From: Dendrolimus kikuchii
Lineage: Eukaryota; Arthropoda; Insecta; Lepidoptera; Lasiocampidae
DNA: 64,000 nt
Direction of reading: 5' to 3'
Assembly: GCA_019925095.2 (NCBI GenBank)
Contig: CM034409.1
Location: 10,154,001 to 10,218,000, forward strand
Made by a program: the position numbers and the translations under genes. The notes under the pieces are model-generated. The model saw nothing but the letters and a program-made list of their open reading frames with translations. It made no database searches and was not told the DNA's origin. This document shows, in pieces, positions 1 to 9,137 of the stretch (its first letter is position 1; the number at the start of each line of letters is the position of its first letter).

Positions 1-930
1 GTCTATACTCGCTGTGTAAAATATAAGACATTTTCTGCAGTCATTTTCGTAAATACATACGTGAGTTTCTTGGGTTTCATTTTACTCTGACACGTAAATG
101 TGTTGACTCTTTATCGTGACAATGTAGCCCCGCAACATGATGTAAGCTGATCTTGATTTACTTTAGAGATTAGTTAAGAGTCTCTTTTAAACCTGTCCAG
201 GTTTGTTTATCTGAATGCACTAAAGATAAAAATTAACTAATATTATAAATGCGTGGGTATCTAAGTTTTTTTAGACTTCGCGCCTTAACTGCGCATCAGA
301 TCATCACGAAATTTTTCCACATATGTACGTTGTCATGGGTATATAATTGGACATAGGATACCTTTCATCCAGAAAAAATACTGTTTACGAGGGATAAACG
401 AATACAGCCAAAAAATGGCGATCCAACCGTGTTTTATTGGCACCACCGTTGCAGTTCGCAAACAATACATCGCCGTAGGAACAACAATGACACGACAACG
501 ACAATTTTAAGGTGTTGCTGAGGGTAATTCCACCCTCGCTTTGCTAGATGGCGTTACGGGTATTTATCATAGGACTTTGAAGTGAAAATCAAATTCGACG
601 TTTGTAAGAATTATGCCCACTTCACGAAATATATCTAACATGTGTAATTTAAACTTCAGCTTTACCTATCTAAACAATCGCTTTTGTTGCATAAGACAAG
701 AAAGCACAAATTGTTATTTGTGTACTAACCGCTTCGCTAATGATAACAGTTTTGAGCTTGTGAATAGGGTTTCACGCCATGTAAAAGCCTGATTTACTCA
801 AGACAAAGTAAAATGAACGTGTTTGCTTAACAACATTTAATATCGAAGCATCTCAACTAAGTGTGATTAAGTTACACTTGCAAATTTGTATAAGGTCTAA
901 TGATGTGGATATTTCTGAAGAAACTTAAAC
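1..930. other. AT-rich stretch with no gene
   Basis: I see no supported coding region. A degenerate Helitron-like 5' start (ACTAATATTATAAATGCG) lies near 236 with no matching 3' end. Near 541-575 there is a motif (CTAGATGGCGTTACGGGTAT) also found reversed near 21740 and 43050, so part of this is old repeat. Confidence 0.5.
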
Positions 931-1005
931 ATGCAACACTCAGTGAGAGTTAGGTTGAACTTGTTTGTTCCGTTTACTGTTGAAACACTTGAGTTGGGGG
1001 GTTTG
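931..1005. repeat. Dispersed repeat, second copy at 6507-6620
   Basis: The run from TGCAACACTCAGTGAGAGTT to the GGGG tract matches 6507-6620, including the TGTTTGTTCCGTTTACTGT part and the following GAAACRCTTG. In the second copy a palindrome interrupts it. Class unknown; both copies precede other repeat remnants. Confidence 0.45.
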
Positions 1006-1017
1006 AATCAGGTAGAT

Positions 1018-1130
1018 AGCTGGCGCTGCCATCGGGTACCAGGATTTAGGTGAAATTATTTTTTGTATGTTTGTTCAAATGAGTCCCGGGATAGTTTAGA
1101 TTCACGATTGGGCCCGGTAGGTGGCACCTC
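1018..1130 (+). repeat. Helitron-like internal fragment
   Basis: The phrases TGGCGCT, GAGTCCCGGGATAGTTTAGA and CGGTAGGTGGC in this order match the 3' half of the complete Helitron-like copy at 23479-23854. Both termini are missing here. It runs directly into the GC-rich block that follows. Confidence 0.5.
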
Positions 1131-1600
1131 TAAACTCCTCCTAAACGGTGGGACTGATTTCGGTTATGACCCAGAAGGAGGCGGCCGAAAGAGAGAGGAA
1201 GGAGAGGTGGTAGGAAAAGCGGCCTAGGAGTCTTAGACGCGGCTACACGCAACGTCTCCCGTAATCCATCTAGGGGGCCGCGCGGACCAGTGGGAGATCC
1301 CACGTACTCCCCCCCCCCCCTCCCTCTGTTGGTGAAGAAGGTACCCTTCCCCGGAGGTACCTTAAGTGCGATAGCCAAACATCGGTATGTCGCAAATGTA
1401 ATACTTATAGTTTAGTCCCTGTGGCACCCTATAAAAGCGCATAGGAGAGGGGCGCAGGTTACGTTTAGTGGCGAATTTTGACGGCCGAAATCCCCCGTCT
1501 CTCCGCTCAGAGATTACGGTGAGCATACGGCCGATCAAGAGTACCACACATCCCTTGGTTTAAATCCTTCCCCCAAGCCCGAGGATGGTGTCGCAAGAAA
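1131..1600. other. GC-rich block of unknown origin
   Basis: This block is clearly richer in G and C than its surroundings, with a run of about a dozen C near 1310. It contains a TATA-like TATAAAAG on the plus strand at 430-437 past position 1000 (1430-1437). Short open frames on the minus strand (82 and 61 codons) have no recognisable domain. It could be part of an LTR or the 5' region of a retroelement, but I see no TG/CA ends, primer-binding site or partner copy in the window. Confidence 0.3.
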
Positions 1601-2815
1601 AGAAATTCCCCTACTACATAAAAAAAAGAGTATTTTCTTCATCTATATCCAATTGAGGAGGTTGAGGCCACGAGGTTTGACATATTTGCCCGGGCTGTAA
1701 TATGGTTGGCAACTACCCACTGGTAAAATTGGGTTTGAAGGCGCTGGAGCCTGTCCCGCATAGCGTTGGCTTCACAGCATCTCGTTGGAAGAAATCGTGA
1801 GGGATTATTATTTATTTTGTTATCCCCATGATAATGGATGCCGAAGACTGATTACAATATTAAAGAAAAAGTAAAAACATGAAGCTCGAGTTCCGAACCG
1901 GATATTCAGAACGCAAATGCCCAACCCTATTATCTGTCGGGATTTGAGTTGACGTCCTTAGAGTCACAAACTTTTTAGGCAGTGAACGATCAAAATTACT
2001 AAAATAGGCTTAACATAAATATATTTTTATCAAAAAGGAAAGGTAATAAATAATTCAAAACGTTAAACAGAGTTGATATTTACATTAAAATTAATACAAT
2101 CGCTGTGGATAAAACAAGAGGGTAGTTTGCAAAAGTCAGACCCTCCCGCATTAAACATGTACACGGCCCAAAACAAGTGCACCAAAATTGGTGCACTGGC
2201 TTCAGTGGCTTCCCACGCTTGTTAGTGTCGTTTCGATTACTTTACTGGTTAGAGCTCTCGCAAAAAAAATCATTATGCCGGCCTGCGCTATTAAAATGTG
2301 TCGGAACTATTTTAAAACGGGAAAGGATAAAGATAAGATGTCATTTAATCGGAAAACTTAACACTTTTCTCATGATTTCTTTGTAAAAACGTGAAATTTA
2401 ATTTCGACATTTTCAAGGTTATCGAATTGATTGATGTTGTCAGGTGACAAGTGTGACTTATTTTCCAAAATTTGGGGACTTTTGTTACGATTTTTTTTAT
2501 TTATGAAATATGAATAATTGAAAAAATCTATAGAAAACAGACATGTAATGTTTGTGTATCCGGTTTTCTTAAACTAGTTTATATTACGTTTTAGACTTCC
2601 TACGGATCCAATTGTAGCATATTGTTGGACAAAGAGATGGATTTTGAAAGAAAATATTTTGAATCATTTTCGGAATTATTTTTGCACTATGTTTTTTATA
2701 TTTTCTTATCAACGGCACAGTTGTATTGAAATAAAGTACCTGAAATAATTATATATGATCGTGACCGATAAGATGTAAGTTGTGTGAAGGATAATTAGAA
2801 AATTTAAGAATACTT
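1601..2815. other. AT-rich stretch, nothing recognised
   Basis: No coding region or repeat partner was recognised. A 69-codon plus-strand open frame at 2177-2386 has no family features and is treated as chance. Confidence 0.4.
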
Positions 2816-2990
2816 AACCACCATATAAAATTATTTCTAATCTAACCTTAGCGCTTTGGACAATATAAACTTTTTAATGTAACCTTATGACGTTTGACAT
2901 AGAATTGACAGAATGCGTGCTGCAAATATCGTCAAAGAGGATGTAAAAAAAACTGAATATCGTTTAAAGCAGATGCTTCGGTCGGAGTTA
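2816..2990 (+). repeat. Dispersed repeat D, inverted partner at 15197-15366
   Basis: About 170 bp, from the CACCATATAAAATTATTT stretch to CGGTCGGAGTTA, reappears in reverse orientation at 15197-15366 with few differences by eye. Landmarks are TCTAATCTAACCTTAGCGCT and GCACGCATTCTGTCAATTCT (as read in one or other copy). No terminal repeats or coding potential are visible. The copy here abuts a Helitron. Confidence 0.75.
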
Positions 2991-3191
2991 TCTGTACTAA
3001 TATTATAAAGAGGTAAAGTTTGTAAGTTTGTGACGTTGTAGGGGATAATCTCGGGATCTACTAAACCGATTTTAAAAATTCTTTTACTGTTGGAAAGCTA
3101 CGTTAACAGGGAGTGTCATAGGCTATATAACATGACGCTTTATACCACGGGAACGGGACAGACCGCGGGTGAATCCGCTCCGGGCCGCTAG
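2991..3191 (+). mobile_element. Helitron-like non-autonomous element, complete ends
   Basis: It begins TCTGTACTAATATTATAAAG directly after an A and ends CTAG directly before a T, the insertion rule of Helitrons. A hairpin (GCGG...CCGC) lies about 11 nt before the CTAG. It belongs to the same subfamily as 36365-36575, 37138-37298 and 52003-52583. It has no coding capacity. Such short Helitrons, for example the Lep1 type, are known in Lepidoptera; the assignment rests on the ends. Confidence 0.75.
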
Positions 3192-4086
3192 TAATATTAT
3201 AGATAACTCTTTATTGTCATAATTAAGATATTAAATTTTGTCTATATTCTGTTAGCTGCATCTCCATTAATTCCTAATAAAGAAATAATTTAATATATTA
3301 ATATGATAAAAAACAAATTTTAGTTCATAAAATAATCAAACTAAACTAGTTTCAATAAAAACTTTTGGATATGAATATTTTTATTTTTATAATAGCCCTT
3401 TTCAAGTGGTTTAGTTGCTCTTAAGTCCCTGCATTAAACTATCCCGTGTACCTACCCCGTAGTTCCTACTACTGATATAAACTTTGGATTACACATAAAG
3501 CCTACTACCCAATATAAACCTATCGAATCGTTCCAAGTCTACTATTACAAATGATTTCACTGACTTTTAGCGCAGGATAATCTTTGGGTTATAAATAGTC
3601 ATCTAATAACCTTCGTGAACATGATGTGTAACACAAAAATAATTTGCCATTATGAATAGTTTTTTTAGAATTATTACATTAGTATTGGTAATTAACAGAC
3701 TTATAAATATGTACTAATTATCTGTACAAGCATTTTATTGCGAATTAAAATTACTACATGTGCTAAAATGTGTTATGAATTCATTTGTGCATGTATTTTT
3801 TTATGGTTCGTTCCAAGACACACAACTTTTGTTGCTAATACTTTATTTAAAAAAAAAACTAAAACCTCTGAGTAATATTAAATTATATCACATAAAGCGA
3901 TTAAATCATAACGATCATTTAAACTTTTGACTTACATAAAAAAATATTTAATTATAAAAAATGGGGTAATATTTTTTTCCTGATATCCCGAAAATGCAGA
4001 GTGAATTTAGCAACGCTTCGCGTTTTTGATGCCGTTTTTGCCGGTGTTGTTTGTTATAAAAAAATGTATCGTGTTTTCCATCGTTT
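3192..4086. other. AT-rich stretch with no gene
   Basis: No coding region, RNA gene or repeat partner was recognised. Confidence 0.4.
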
Positions 4087-4186
4087 ACAAAACTATGACC
4101 ACAATTAGACCCGGTAGATGGCGCTGGAATCAGATTCTAGATTTTTATTTTTTCCAGGTGAGGACAAGGTCTGCCGGAACCACTAG
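4087..4186 (+). mobile_element. Helitron-like 3' end fragment
   Basis: The sequence ATTAGACCCGGTAGATGGCG, a TTTTTATTTTTT run and a GTCTGCCGG motif ending in CTAG before T match the 3' third of the complete copy at 23479-23854. The 5' part is missing. Confidence 0.65.
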
Positions 4187-4189
4187 TTT

Positions 4190-4920
4190 AAAATAAAACC
4201 GCAACGATATGAAAATTTGAGAAACAGAAGAGAATAGAATATATTCTGTATTAATAGCACATTAATATAATGGCACTATTGGATAAAAGTGTTTAAGAAA
4301 TGGCTCCTTCAATATTCAATAAACTATCAAAACCGTTAAAAACAATACAATTAAATATATTCAAAACAAGACTAAAGAATTTATTAATAGACAAATCATA
4401 TTATTCTACAAACGAATTCCTTAATAACAAATTTGAAATATAATATCAATATCAATCGATAAACATAATTAATAATAATACATTTTAGGGGCCCATGGAG
4501 GGAGTGGCGAGTCACCGTCTGCCCATTTTTCCATGTTCCCCGATCATTGCGACGGGCAGACGCCATAGTCCCCATATTCCCAGACCCGCAGTGCCACTAG
4601 CAGTTCACTCCAATAGCTCGATACTTTTTGACCTCATTTCCTACAATAGTCCTATGCTGGCCGGGGCTTGTCCTTGGGTCCATTACTATATGGTGTAGAC
4701 AGGGATAATCGCCGGTCAGTGTCACACCACATTTACATTAAATTTGTCAAAGGGCCTCTACGTGTTGGCTTTCCCATGCGCCCACGCCAAGCCCTCCAAA
4801 TCTCCGGGCCATTTTTATGGCCCGTTGTCTACAAAGACGTACATTAAATAATTGTCATACACAGATTGAAATAATAATTAAAAAAATATAATTAATAAAT
4901 AAAGGTAATAAATATTAGCC
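4190..4920 (+). mobile_element. 5'-truncated LINE (3' UTR shared with 63895-64000)
   Basis: This contains the last coding part of a reverse-transcriptase ORF (4299-4442) followed by a GC-richer 3' UTR that starts near TTTTAGGGGCCCATGGAG. The same 3' UTR, including GTGGCGAGTCACCG and CATTGCGACGGGCA, reappears at 63895-64000 where the window ends. The tail after about 4860 is A/T-rich. The clade is uncertain (CR1- or Jockey-like). Confidence 0.6.
4299..4442 (+). pseudogene. C-terminal tail of a LINE reverse-transcriptase ORF
   Basis: About 47 codons read MAPSIFNKLSKPLKTIQ, then a basic stretch (FKTRLKNLLIDKSYYS) and NEFLNNKF before the stop. This 'IFNKLP...FK.RLK..L...YYS..EFL' pattern is the usual C-terminus of CR1/Jockey-type LINE polymerase ORFs in insects, and resembles the minus-strand end at 40901-41149. 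Everything upstream (endonuclease and catalytic RT) is missing. The ATG at 4299 is just an internal methionine. It is not expected to be functional. Confidence 0.6.
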
Positions 4921-5091
4921 AAATTACATAAAAGGTACTTAAATAGGAACTAATTATTTAAATAATGACTATTAAGATCCTGCTTACTTGCACACCATTG
5001 AAACTGGTAAAATTTACTAAACCATGTTTTATTGAAATAACACCTACGTTCATGCAAGAATAAATATTTCATTTCATTTCAGTATAATTTT

Positions 5092-5305
5092 CAAATTTTC
5101 ACTGTTTTAGTCTAAAAAATATTATTAGTTTTATTTCGGTCCAAATTGGACCTATGTTTAATCATCGATCTTATTGACACTCTAATCTGTGCGGCACAAT
5201 GTAAAACTCATATCTCATTGTCGCGCAAGCTTAATCCTATAGATTTATGTGTTTATCTCGTTTTAGTGTCCCTTTCTCGTTTCATCGAGTTTCAAATGAC
5301 AAAGG
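5092..5305 (-). mobile_element. DNA-element family E fragment
   Basis: Read on the minus strand, this matches the body of the elements at 40060-40640 and 56298-56940: a start with GAAACTCGATGAAACGAGAA-like bases, GAGATAAACACAT, ATGAGTTTTACATTGTGC and CCGAAATAAAACTAATAA. The terminal GAAGTGAAACTT motif is absent here. Right after it, at about 5340-5385, lies the MITE-type motif GAGAACCTCG...GAAGTCGGTTAAAA common in Lepidoptera. Confidence 0.65.
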
Positions 5306-5385
5306 TTCTAAAATTTCATTGAAAAAAAAAACATACAGATGAACTGAGAACCTCGTTCTTTTTGAAGTCGGTTAAAAAGCCAAAA

Positions 5386-6506
5386 CTGAGTAATATTTGA
5401 GTTGTCCGTCTGTTTGTGTATCACTGCTGATAACCTCAGCAACTACTAAGGCTAGAGTATATGAAACACAAATATAAAAATCTTGTGGGGTTAGTTAGAT
5501 GTAGTGTAAAATGTCTGAAAATATTTTTCATGTTGGCCGTAATAGAAAATTAGCTTGAATTGCTCTTATTCCGTGTATGAAATTAAAAGATTTCATGTGC
5601 TTCTAATTTACAAAATTTAAGATCTTGCTTGTTAAATATCAAAACGCGATTAGACAAAGGTGGGTTCTTAACTGAAAACTAATTTGGCCACCTATTTTTC
5701 TATCAAACAAAATGCCTTATTATGGCAACCCTAGGTTCACTGTCTACCTTACCCTCTGATAAGTACTTAACACTTTCGCTGTGCATTTGTACACCTTGCG
5801 AGCCTCCGCCCGTGCAAAATGGTGAGAGCTCACTTATAATGTAGAGCATTGATATACCTATGTAAATTTTCATCCTAGAATGTTTTCCACTAACTTCTAT
5901 ATTTATATAAATTATGAATTTTGAAAATATTAAGTACGGTTTTTCTTTTTAAATTTTTAAAACAGTTTTGTATTAATTTTGGCCAAAATGCAACTCATGA
6001 TTTTGTAATTTTCGTCTGTCTTTGAGAGAGAGAGAGAGAAAGAGAGATAACACTTTATTGCACACCATAATATATAACTACAAAAACAGACCATATTTAC
6101 AATATTTTCTATGTCTTTGTATGTCATATTTTTCTTAATCAAAATTACTGGGTTATGTACAAGTTTAGGGGGAATATGTCTAGTGTTAATATATATAGTG
6201 CTGTAGTGAAGTCACGAAAAAAGTAAAGACTGCCGCCATACTAACGATTGAAAAATTTATTTCAGTGTGCTGATTCACAATGAGTTTCTTTGAATTTTTT
6301 AAATTTTATTTTGAACCGAACGATATTTATTGCACGTGACGATGGTAGGCGTCCTGACGGAATAACTCTAATTTCCTGACAGCGTGGCAAGCCTTTGGTG
6401 TGGGATGCGACTTGCGTAGACACGTTGGCTGCATCCCATTTACCAAACACGTCTAGATCAACCGGTACGGCAGTGGAAACACCTGAATCACTCAAGCGGC
6501 ACAAAT
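5386..6506. other. Intergenic stretch with a GA microsatellite
   Basis: No gene is supported. At about 5405-5560 a phrase (TTGTCCGTCTGTTTGTGTATCA, interrupted here for length, then CTCAGCAACTACTAAGG) matches 26005-26100. A short GA-rich microsatellite lies at about 6026-6048. The 80-codon minus-strand frame at 6262-6504 has no recognisable domain and I do not call it. Confidence 0.4.
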
Positions 6507-6620
6507 GTGCAACCCTCAGTGAAAGTTATAATATATGCACAAACATATTATATAATATATAATATGTTTGTGCCGTTTGCTGTCGAAACGCTTGGACCGT
6601 GGGGTCTTGAGGTCATGAGT
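6507..6620. repeat. Dispersed repeat interrupted by a near-palindrome
   Basis: This is the second copy of the repeat at 931-1005. Bases 6537-6573 form a nearly perfect palindrome (GCACAAACATATTATA and its complement). It appears to sit inside the repeat, because the flanking halves match the uninterrupted copy. Confidence 0.45.
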
Positions 6621-6654
6621 CTCTAACAAAATTTATCGAAACGACTCACTGACT

Positions 6655-6790
6655 CTTCAGTAGATTAGAAGGATGGTGCTTACGTCGGGCAAGGGATCAG
6701 TATGGCGATCCAGCAAGGAAACGTAGCCAGCCTTCTGGGCACCTTACCCATAGAAGACGGTGATCTAGGTTCAGTATTCTACTTATAGTC
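6655..6790 (+). mobile_element. LINE family F, 3'-end fragment
   Basis: The stretch GCAAGGGATCAGTATGGCGA followed by CCAGCAAGGAAACGTAGCCA and GCCTTCTGGGCACCTTACCC is shared with 7965-8000 and 39745-39825 and, reversed, with 25600-25720. The pattern suggests the end of a LINE ORF and its 3' UTR. I cannot assign a clade. Confidence 0.45.
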
Positions 6791-7366
6791 TTGAGGGACT
6801 ATGGGTGGAATGTAATACAAATGGGTTAAGTTTTTTTTATTGTATTCGATCATATGTAATTTGGTAAAATAACATTAGAAAAAAAAAATACATTTTATTT
6901 ATAGCGATAAATAGGTGATGAGATGTTTAGTTCCAAATAAAAATGTGTGTCCCTCTCTAACGTTTAAAGTATAAAATGCAATATCCAAAAAAATCGACAG
7001 AGCTTTAAGTATTTTTTACGAAAATTGGCTTCCACAAAACCTGTTGAGTAACTTCGAAGTATATTTTTTCTCTTTATTTATCTACAATCAGTCGCAACAC
7101 GACTATGAATGGATGGATGTTTTATGAATTTGTGAGTGTGATTCGCATTAGAATCATTACTATCTTGTTCTACGGGTAGCTAGGTCCGCTCAGGAAATTT
7201 AAACGCCTCTTTAGGCGAGATGGGATTGTTTATTGATATACGAAATATTTGCAATGTAGCTATAGGGTTCCGTAACAAAATTAGAAAGAGAGAGATCATC
7301 CTACTATACGCATTTGTTCAATTTGTTTTACTTCAAAGTTTAAAACTAAAAAAATATATATAAATA
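6791..7366. other. AT-rich stretch with no gene
   Basis: Nothing recognisable was found apart from simple A/T runs. Confidence 0.4.
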
Positions 7367-7732
7367 CTAGCTGACTCGGCAAACTTCGTACCGCCTCAGA
7401 ATCAATAAATAAAAAACGTTGATTTCTGAACGACGGGACGAACATCAAACGTTTGATATTCAAAACCAAAATAATGAAAAAAAAAACTTCGTTTTGAAAT
7501 TTAATTTGATTTCTGAACCACTTTTAAATTTAATTGATTTCTAAACGACGGGATTAGCATCAAATGTTTGACAGGTAGGAATAGCTTCTAAGGGAAAGCG
7601 AAATTTTTCACCTTTTAAACCTTCTCAGGACTTCCACAGATAATTCAAAACCAAAATTAGCCAAATCAGTCCAGCCGTTCTCGAGTTTTAACGAGACTAA
7701 CGCACAGCAATTGATTTATATACATATATAGA
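7367..7732 (-). mobile_element. Helitron-like element, complete ends
   Basis: On the minus strand this starts TC after an A (ATCTATATATGTATATAAAT) and ends GGTTTGCCGAGTCAGCTAG before a T. It is the same subfamily as 26189-26563, including two partial internal repeats around the GTTCGTCCCGTCGTTCAGAA motif. There is no ORF. Confidence 0.75.
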
Positions 7733-7964
7733 TTTTCGTGACCCAATCATTGAGTTTATCTCCATTAGTTGGAATAATAGTTGGAAATCACGAAATCCTA
7801 GAATCTTTAACCTTTTATAAAGTTTGTCACAATGTGGTATTGAAGTCAGTAAAATGTTATTGCAAAAGTTTGATAGAATTGTTGCTTTTCACTTTGAATA
7901 GCAGTCGTATCGTATTTAAAGTTTTCTTCTAATGATACAGTAGTTTTTGTATGTATGGATGTAT

Positions 7965-8145
7965 GATTAAATAAATGCTGCCAGCCTTCTAGGCACACTG
8001 CCCAGCGACAGGGGTCTGGTCGGGATGAACCGGTTGTTTATAGTGTTTTGTTTTTAGTGTATAATTATTTGTCAGGGTTTTTTTATTTGTATGTGTTAAT
8101 TTTATTTTAATTTGTATATATAGTTTATATAAGTGTGTAGCACCA
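7965..8145 (+). mobile_element. LINE family F 3' end
   Basis: It opens with AAATGCTGCCAGCCTTCTAG and CACTGCCCAGCGACAGG, found reversed at 25640-25670 (GTCGCTGGACATTGTA...GGCTGGCAGCATTACC), and continues into a T-rich 3' UTR. It ends where base composition switches sharply to GC-rich at about 8146. Confidence 0.5.
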
Positions 8146-8267
8146 AGTCTACACTCAGCGCGCCGTCCATAGCGTCTACGCACACATACGCGTTCCGCAC
8201 CCCGCCTCACGTGCGCCTGCACACCTACTGAGACGACCCCGCCTATATAAGCCCGGCGCTCGGCCGT
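8146..8267 (+). promoter_or_regulatory. GC-rich promoter-like segment with TATA box
   Basis: About 120 bp of GC-rich sequence with few T runs. TATATAA lies at 8244-8250. A CCAGT initiator-like sequence lies at 8274-8278, its A about 32 bp from the start of the TATA motif, which is normal Pol II spacing. In the uninterrupted state CCAGT would continue into CATTCGCCCG, now displaced to 8958. The segment could be a host or other-element promoter into which the retrotransposon inserted, or its source promoter. Activity is not shown. Confidence 0.5.
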
Positions 8268-8278
8268 CCAGAGCCAGT
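8268..8278. repeat. Target-site-duplication-like repeat, copy 1 of 3
   Basis: CCAGAGCCAGT abuts the 5' truncation point of the LINE fragment starting at 8279. Identical 11-mers lie at 8822-8832 and 8947-8957, each exactly between a LINE 3' tail and the next LINE sequence. That placement is expected for target-site duplications. Confidence 0.75.
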
Positions 8279-8821
8279 TTATCACAAAACGGCTGGCCCG
8301 GATCAGCCCGCCCACGGTTAGGACGGCAGGCTGGCAGGCACGGACAGACAGACACAGACGGCGGCGTCTCAGGCGCCGCCAATCAAGATCTCTCCACGTC
8401 CCTGCGAGGGACGCTAGGAGACATAGCCCCCCCACAGGATAGACTAGGCGTGTTGCTGGGAAGTTTCTTTCGCCGTTTCTTCTCTCCCAGCCATAACACG
8501 TTGCGAAACGGCAGTAAGATAGCGTAGGCCGCCGCAAACCATCGATCCCGGCCCGCCGGAATCCTTCCCCTCGGGCTTTATATTACCCGTCGCCCGTTCT
8601 CAATTAGTGCTTTGTGTCGCCCTATGGTGGCCATCATTAAATTCATCCCCCTCTCATGGCAACAGTTCAGCCGAGGTAAAACTCCTTAGGGAGCTCCCTC
8701 GAGCAAGTTGCCCCCCGGGCTCGAGCGCCTTCGCTTCGCGAAGGCACTCGCCCCAAAAACCCCGGTAAAGTTGTAAGGTCTTCGGACCAACAACATAAAG
8801 TCAAGTCCAATAATAATAATA
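8279..8821 (+). mobile_element. 5'-truncated Jockey-type LINE copy (unit 1)
   Basis: Bases from TTATCACAAAACGG onward match 13717-14180 of the full-length copy, with only about eight differences by eye in about 440 bp. The fragment covers the last codons of ORF2 (stop equivalent to 13880) and the 3' UTR. It continues about 80 nt beyond the point where the full-length copy stops, ending in an (AAT)n tail at about 8808-8821. It is flanked on both sides by CCAGAGCCAGT, so it looks like an independent insertion. Confidence 0.85.
8722..8750 (+). other. 3' UTR stem-loop of the LINE (unit 1)
   Basis: CGAGCGCCTTCGC pairs with GCGAAGGCACTCG, 12 of 13 positions, around a two- to three-base loop. The same hairpin is at 8846-8874. 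In the full-length copy only the left arm and the first bases of the right arm remain (14161-14180). In several LINE families the reverse transcriptase recognises a 3' stem-loop; that role here is inferred. Confidence 0.6.
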
Positions 8822-8832
8822 CCAGAGCCAGT
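8822..8832. repeat. Target-site-duplication-like repeat, copy 2 of 3
   Basis: CCAGAGCCAGT sits between the (AAT)n tail of unit 1 and the first base of unit 2. Confidence 0.75.
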
Positions 8833-8946
8833 GCCCCCCCGGGCTCGAGCGCCTTCGCTTCGCGAAGGCACTCGCCCCAAAAACCCCGGTAAAGTTGTAA
8901 GGTCTTCGGACCAACAACATAAAGTCAAGTCCAATAAAAAAAAAAA
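8833..8946 (+). mobile_element. Strongly 5'-truncated LINE copy (unit 2)
   Basis: Only the last ~114 bp of the family is present: the G-C7-GGGCTCGAG start, the 29-nt stem-loop at 8846-8874, the ACCCCGGTAAAGTTGTAAGG part, and an A-rich tail at 8931-8946. Its 3' region is nearly identical to unit 1 (8710-8821) but the tail is poly(A) instead of (AAT)n. The two differ in tail, so a simple DNA duplication of unit 1 is less likely. Confidence 0.8.
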
Positions 8947-8957
8947 CCAGAGCCAGT
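8947..8957. repeat. Target-site-duplication-like repeat, copy 3 of 3
   Basis: CCAGAGCCAGT sits between the poly(A) tail of unit 2 and the first base of the full-length element (CATTCGCCCG). Confidence 0.75.
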
Positions 8958-9137
8958 CATTCGCCCGCTGTCGTTCGTCGCGCGCGCACGTCTCCCGTTC
9001 CGCCTCGGCAGTTCGTTATTCGTGTTCGTTGTGTTCGTTCGTTCACCCGGTCGATCTGTGTTTTTTCTGTGACAGTGCAGTGAAAAGTGCGTCATCAGGT
9101 GGTTTTTCCACCAAATCGTTCGTCCCCCTCAGGGACA
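8958..9137 (+). promoter_or_regulatory. 5' UTR of the retrotransposon
   Basis: 180 nt before the ORF1 ATG, rich in CGTTCGT-type repeats, typical of insect non-LTR leaders. Jockey-clade elements usually carry their promoter inside the leader; no clear initiator is visible at 8958 itself, whereas CCAGTCATT across 8953-8961 would fit one. The preceding unit's tail and the 11-bp repeat lie immediately upstream. Confidence 0.5.

Noticed and set aside
1130..1547. Minus-strand open frames of 82 and 61 codons
   Set aside because: They follow from GC-rich composition; no start context, domain or partner.
7989..8934. Minus-strand frames across the LINE fragments (182, 68 and 82 codons)
   Set aside because: They run antisense to the retrotransposon 3' end and cross its insertion borders; no domain.
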